Shown here piece by piece: positions 63,105 to 64,000 of a DNA stretch of 64,000 nt. The notes under the pieces are model-generated. The model searched no databases. It saw nothing but the letters and a program-made list of their open reading frames with translations, and was not told the DNA's origin. Source of the DNA: Vallitaleaceae bacterium 9-2 (GTDB lineage Bacteria > Bacillota > Clostridia > Lachnospirales > Vallitaleaceae); the NCBI GenBank assembly GCA_038396585.1, contig CP121691.1, positions 558,001-622,000 on the forward strand. The letters are read 5' to 3'. The first letter of the stretch is position 1, and each line of letters starts with the position of its first letter. The translations under genes and the position numbers were made by a program.

Positions 63105-64000
63105 TTATGCATTAAATGCTTGTTCCAAGTCATCGATGATATCTTGCACATTTTCTAGTCCCACAGAAAGACGAATCATACTTGGTGTGATTCCGGCAGC
63201 AATTAATTGTTCGTCAGACAGCTGGCGATGAGTTGCACTTGCAGGATGTAAGACGCAGGTTCGAATATCAGCGACATGAACAACATTTGATGCAAGTTTT
63301 AAGCTATCCATAAAACGGATGGCTTTTTCTTTTCCTCCTTTGATTGAAAAAGTAATTACACCACTGGAACCTTTGGATAAGTATTTTTTTGCTCGATGAT
63401 GCTGTGGATCACTGGCTAATTGAGGATAATTAATTGATTCAACATGTATAGATGCTTCAAGGTATGAAGCGACTTTTTCGGCATTTTCGCAATGGCGTTC
63501 CATGCGTATAGGAAGGGTTTCAAGGCCCAAATTTAATAAAAAAGCAGCATTTGCTGAAGGATAGGCGCCGATATCACGCATTAATTGTACACGAGCTTTT
63601 GTAATATATGCGGCTTCTTTAAAATCTTTTGTATAGATAACGCCATGATACGAAGAGTCGGGTTCTGTAAACTCTGGAAAGTTTCCATTAGCCCAATTAA
63701 ATTTGCCGCTGTCAATTATAACTCCGCCAAGTTGAACAGCGTGACCATCCATGTATTTTGAAGTCGAATGAACGACAATATCAGCGCCAAATTCAAAAGG
63801 ACGACATAGTATAGGTGTGGCAAAAGTATTATCGATGATTAATGGAACATTATTGTTGTGTGCAATTGTTGCGAAGCGCTCAATATCAAGGACGGCAAGT
63901 GCTGGATTAGCTAAAGTTTCACCAAAGACAGCACGTGTGTTTGGACGAAATTCTTTTTGAATATCTTCATCACTTGCTTCAGGGTCAACAAATGAACATT
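63105..64000 (-). CDS. metY: O-acetylhomoserine sulfhydrylase-type PLP enzyme, C-terminal part (5' end outside window)
   Basis: The frame on the minus strand is open from the end of the window (first full codon at 63998) to the stop at 63105, about 298 residues. The PLP lysine lies in HSTSKYMDGH, and the stretches IIDNTFATPIL, RPNTRAVFGETLANP, SSGVITFSIKGG and HPASATHRQLSDEQL are typical of the Cys/Met metabolism family. The RAVFGETLANP segment and a long C-terminal domain fit O-acetylhomoserine aminocarboxypropyltransferase (MetY), which makes homocysteine from sulfide, better than cystathionine enzymes. The N-terminus is missing, so the exact member is less certain. No regulatory sequence is visible. 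Confidence 0.88.
   Translation of the reverse strand, partial: CSFVDPEASDEDIQKEFRPNTRAVFGETLANPALAVLDIERFATIAHNNNVPLIIDNTFATPILCRPFEFGADIVVHSTSKYMDGHAVQLGGVIIDSGKFNWANGNFPEFTEPDSSYHGVIYTKDFKEAAYITKARVQLMRDIGAYPSANAAFLLNLGLETLPIRMERHCENAEKVASYLEASIHVESINYPQLASDPQHHRAKKYLSKGSSGVITFSIKGGKEKAIRFMDSLKLASNVVHVADIRTCVLHPASATHRQLSDEQLIAAGITPSMIRLSVGLENVQDIIDDLEQAFNA

Overview
The window reads as chromosomal DNA of a low-GC Gram-positive anaerobe of the Clostridia (a Lachnospirales/Vallitalea-like organism would fit, but the genus cannot be fixed from this sequence). The reasons are AT-rich codon use, strong AGGAGG-type ribosome sites before nearly every gene, lipoproteins with lipoboxes and no outer-membrane genes, consensus SigA-type promoters, a TcdR/UviA-like sigma factor, a lysine 2,3-aminomutase/beta-lysine acetyltransferase pair, and SelD/SelU. 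No tRNA, rRNA, insertion sequence, integrase or CRISPR array was seen.

Layout. 1-1750: the end of an amino-acid ABC importer operon. 1728-5075 (minus): selD, selU and an MFS transporter, i.e. selenophosphate synthesis feeding 2-selenouridine in tRNA. 5184-8524: a HAD phosphatase, a D-Ala-D-Ala ligase-family gene and a DbpA-type RNA helicase. 8558-11531: a visibly AT-richer accessory patch with a UviB/BhlA holin-like protein, a TcdR/UviA-like sigma factor, an unknown lipoprotein and a C39-like cysteine peptidase. 11679-12081: a transcribed, gene-free leader (perfect consensus promoter to a 23-bp-stem terminator) in front of ablA-ablB (N-epsilon-acetyl-beta-lysine osmolyte synthesis) and a second amino-acid ABC importer (to 16582). 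16650-22386 (minus): GntP permease, glycerate kinase, CdaR regulator, aldo/keto reductase and DegV. 22539-23899: an unknown membrane protein and lipoprotein. 23916-27827 (minus): a partner-switching module (anti-sigma-type kinase, chemoreceptor, STAS antagonist, PP2C phosphatase). 27951-31459: GntR regulator divergent from uxuA-uxuB (hexuronate breakdown).

31681-43532 is a single co-directional block of eight genes: a large lipoprotein, an ABC ATPase and permease, a coiled-coil membrane protein, MoxR ATPase, DUF58 protein and two VWA membrane proteins; several neighbours overlap, so they probably form one envelope-associated machine. 43529-44762 (minus) is a split ThrE-type exporter whose leader abuts an unusual element made of two identical 45-bp multi-hairpin repeats (44782-44943). 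45060-51078 holds an aldo/keto reductase, an unknown membrane-anchored protein, and a MarR-controlled heterodimeric ABC exporter. 51180-56996 has two large membrane GGDEF/EAL proteins around a YihY-family membrane protein. 57013-64000 has an AI-2E-family permease, an M42 aminopeptidase, RecQ, a cold-shock protein with a long leader, an unknown acidic lipoprotein, and the 3' part of an O-acetylhomoserine sulfhydrylase-type gene.

The best candidates for something undescribed are (1) the sigma factor/holin/C39 patch, which resembles the regulator-plus-holin pairs that control and release clostridial toxins and bacteriocins; (2) the leader with a terminator before ablAB, for which I see no alternative promoter and no match to a riboswitch class I know; (3) the 45-bp repeat element; and (4) a chemoreceptor with a CZB-like zinc-site pattern in its extracytoplasmic domain, encoded inside a partner-switching operon. 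All functional statements are from reading the sequence and family knowledge; no search was run.
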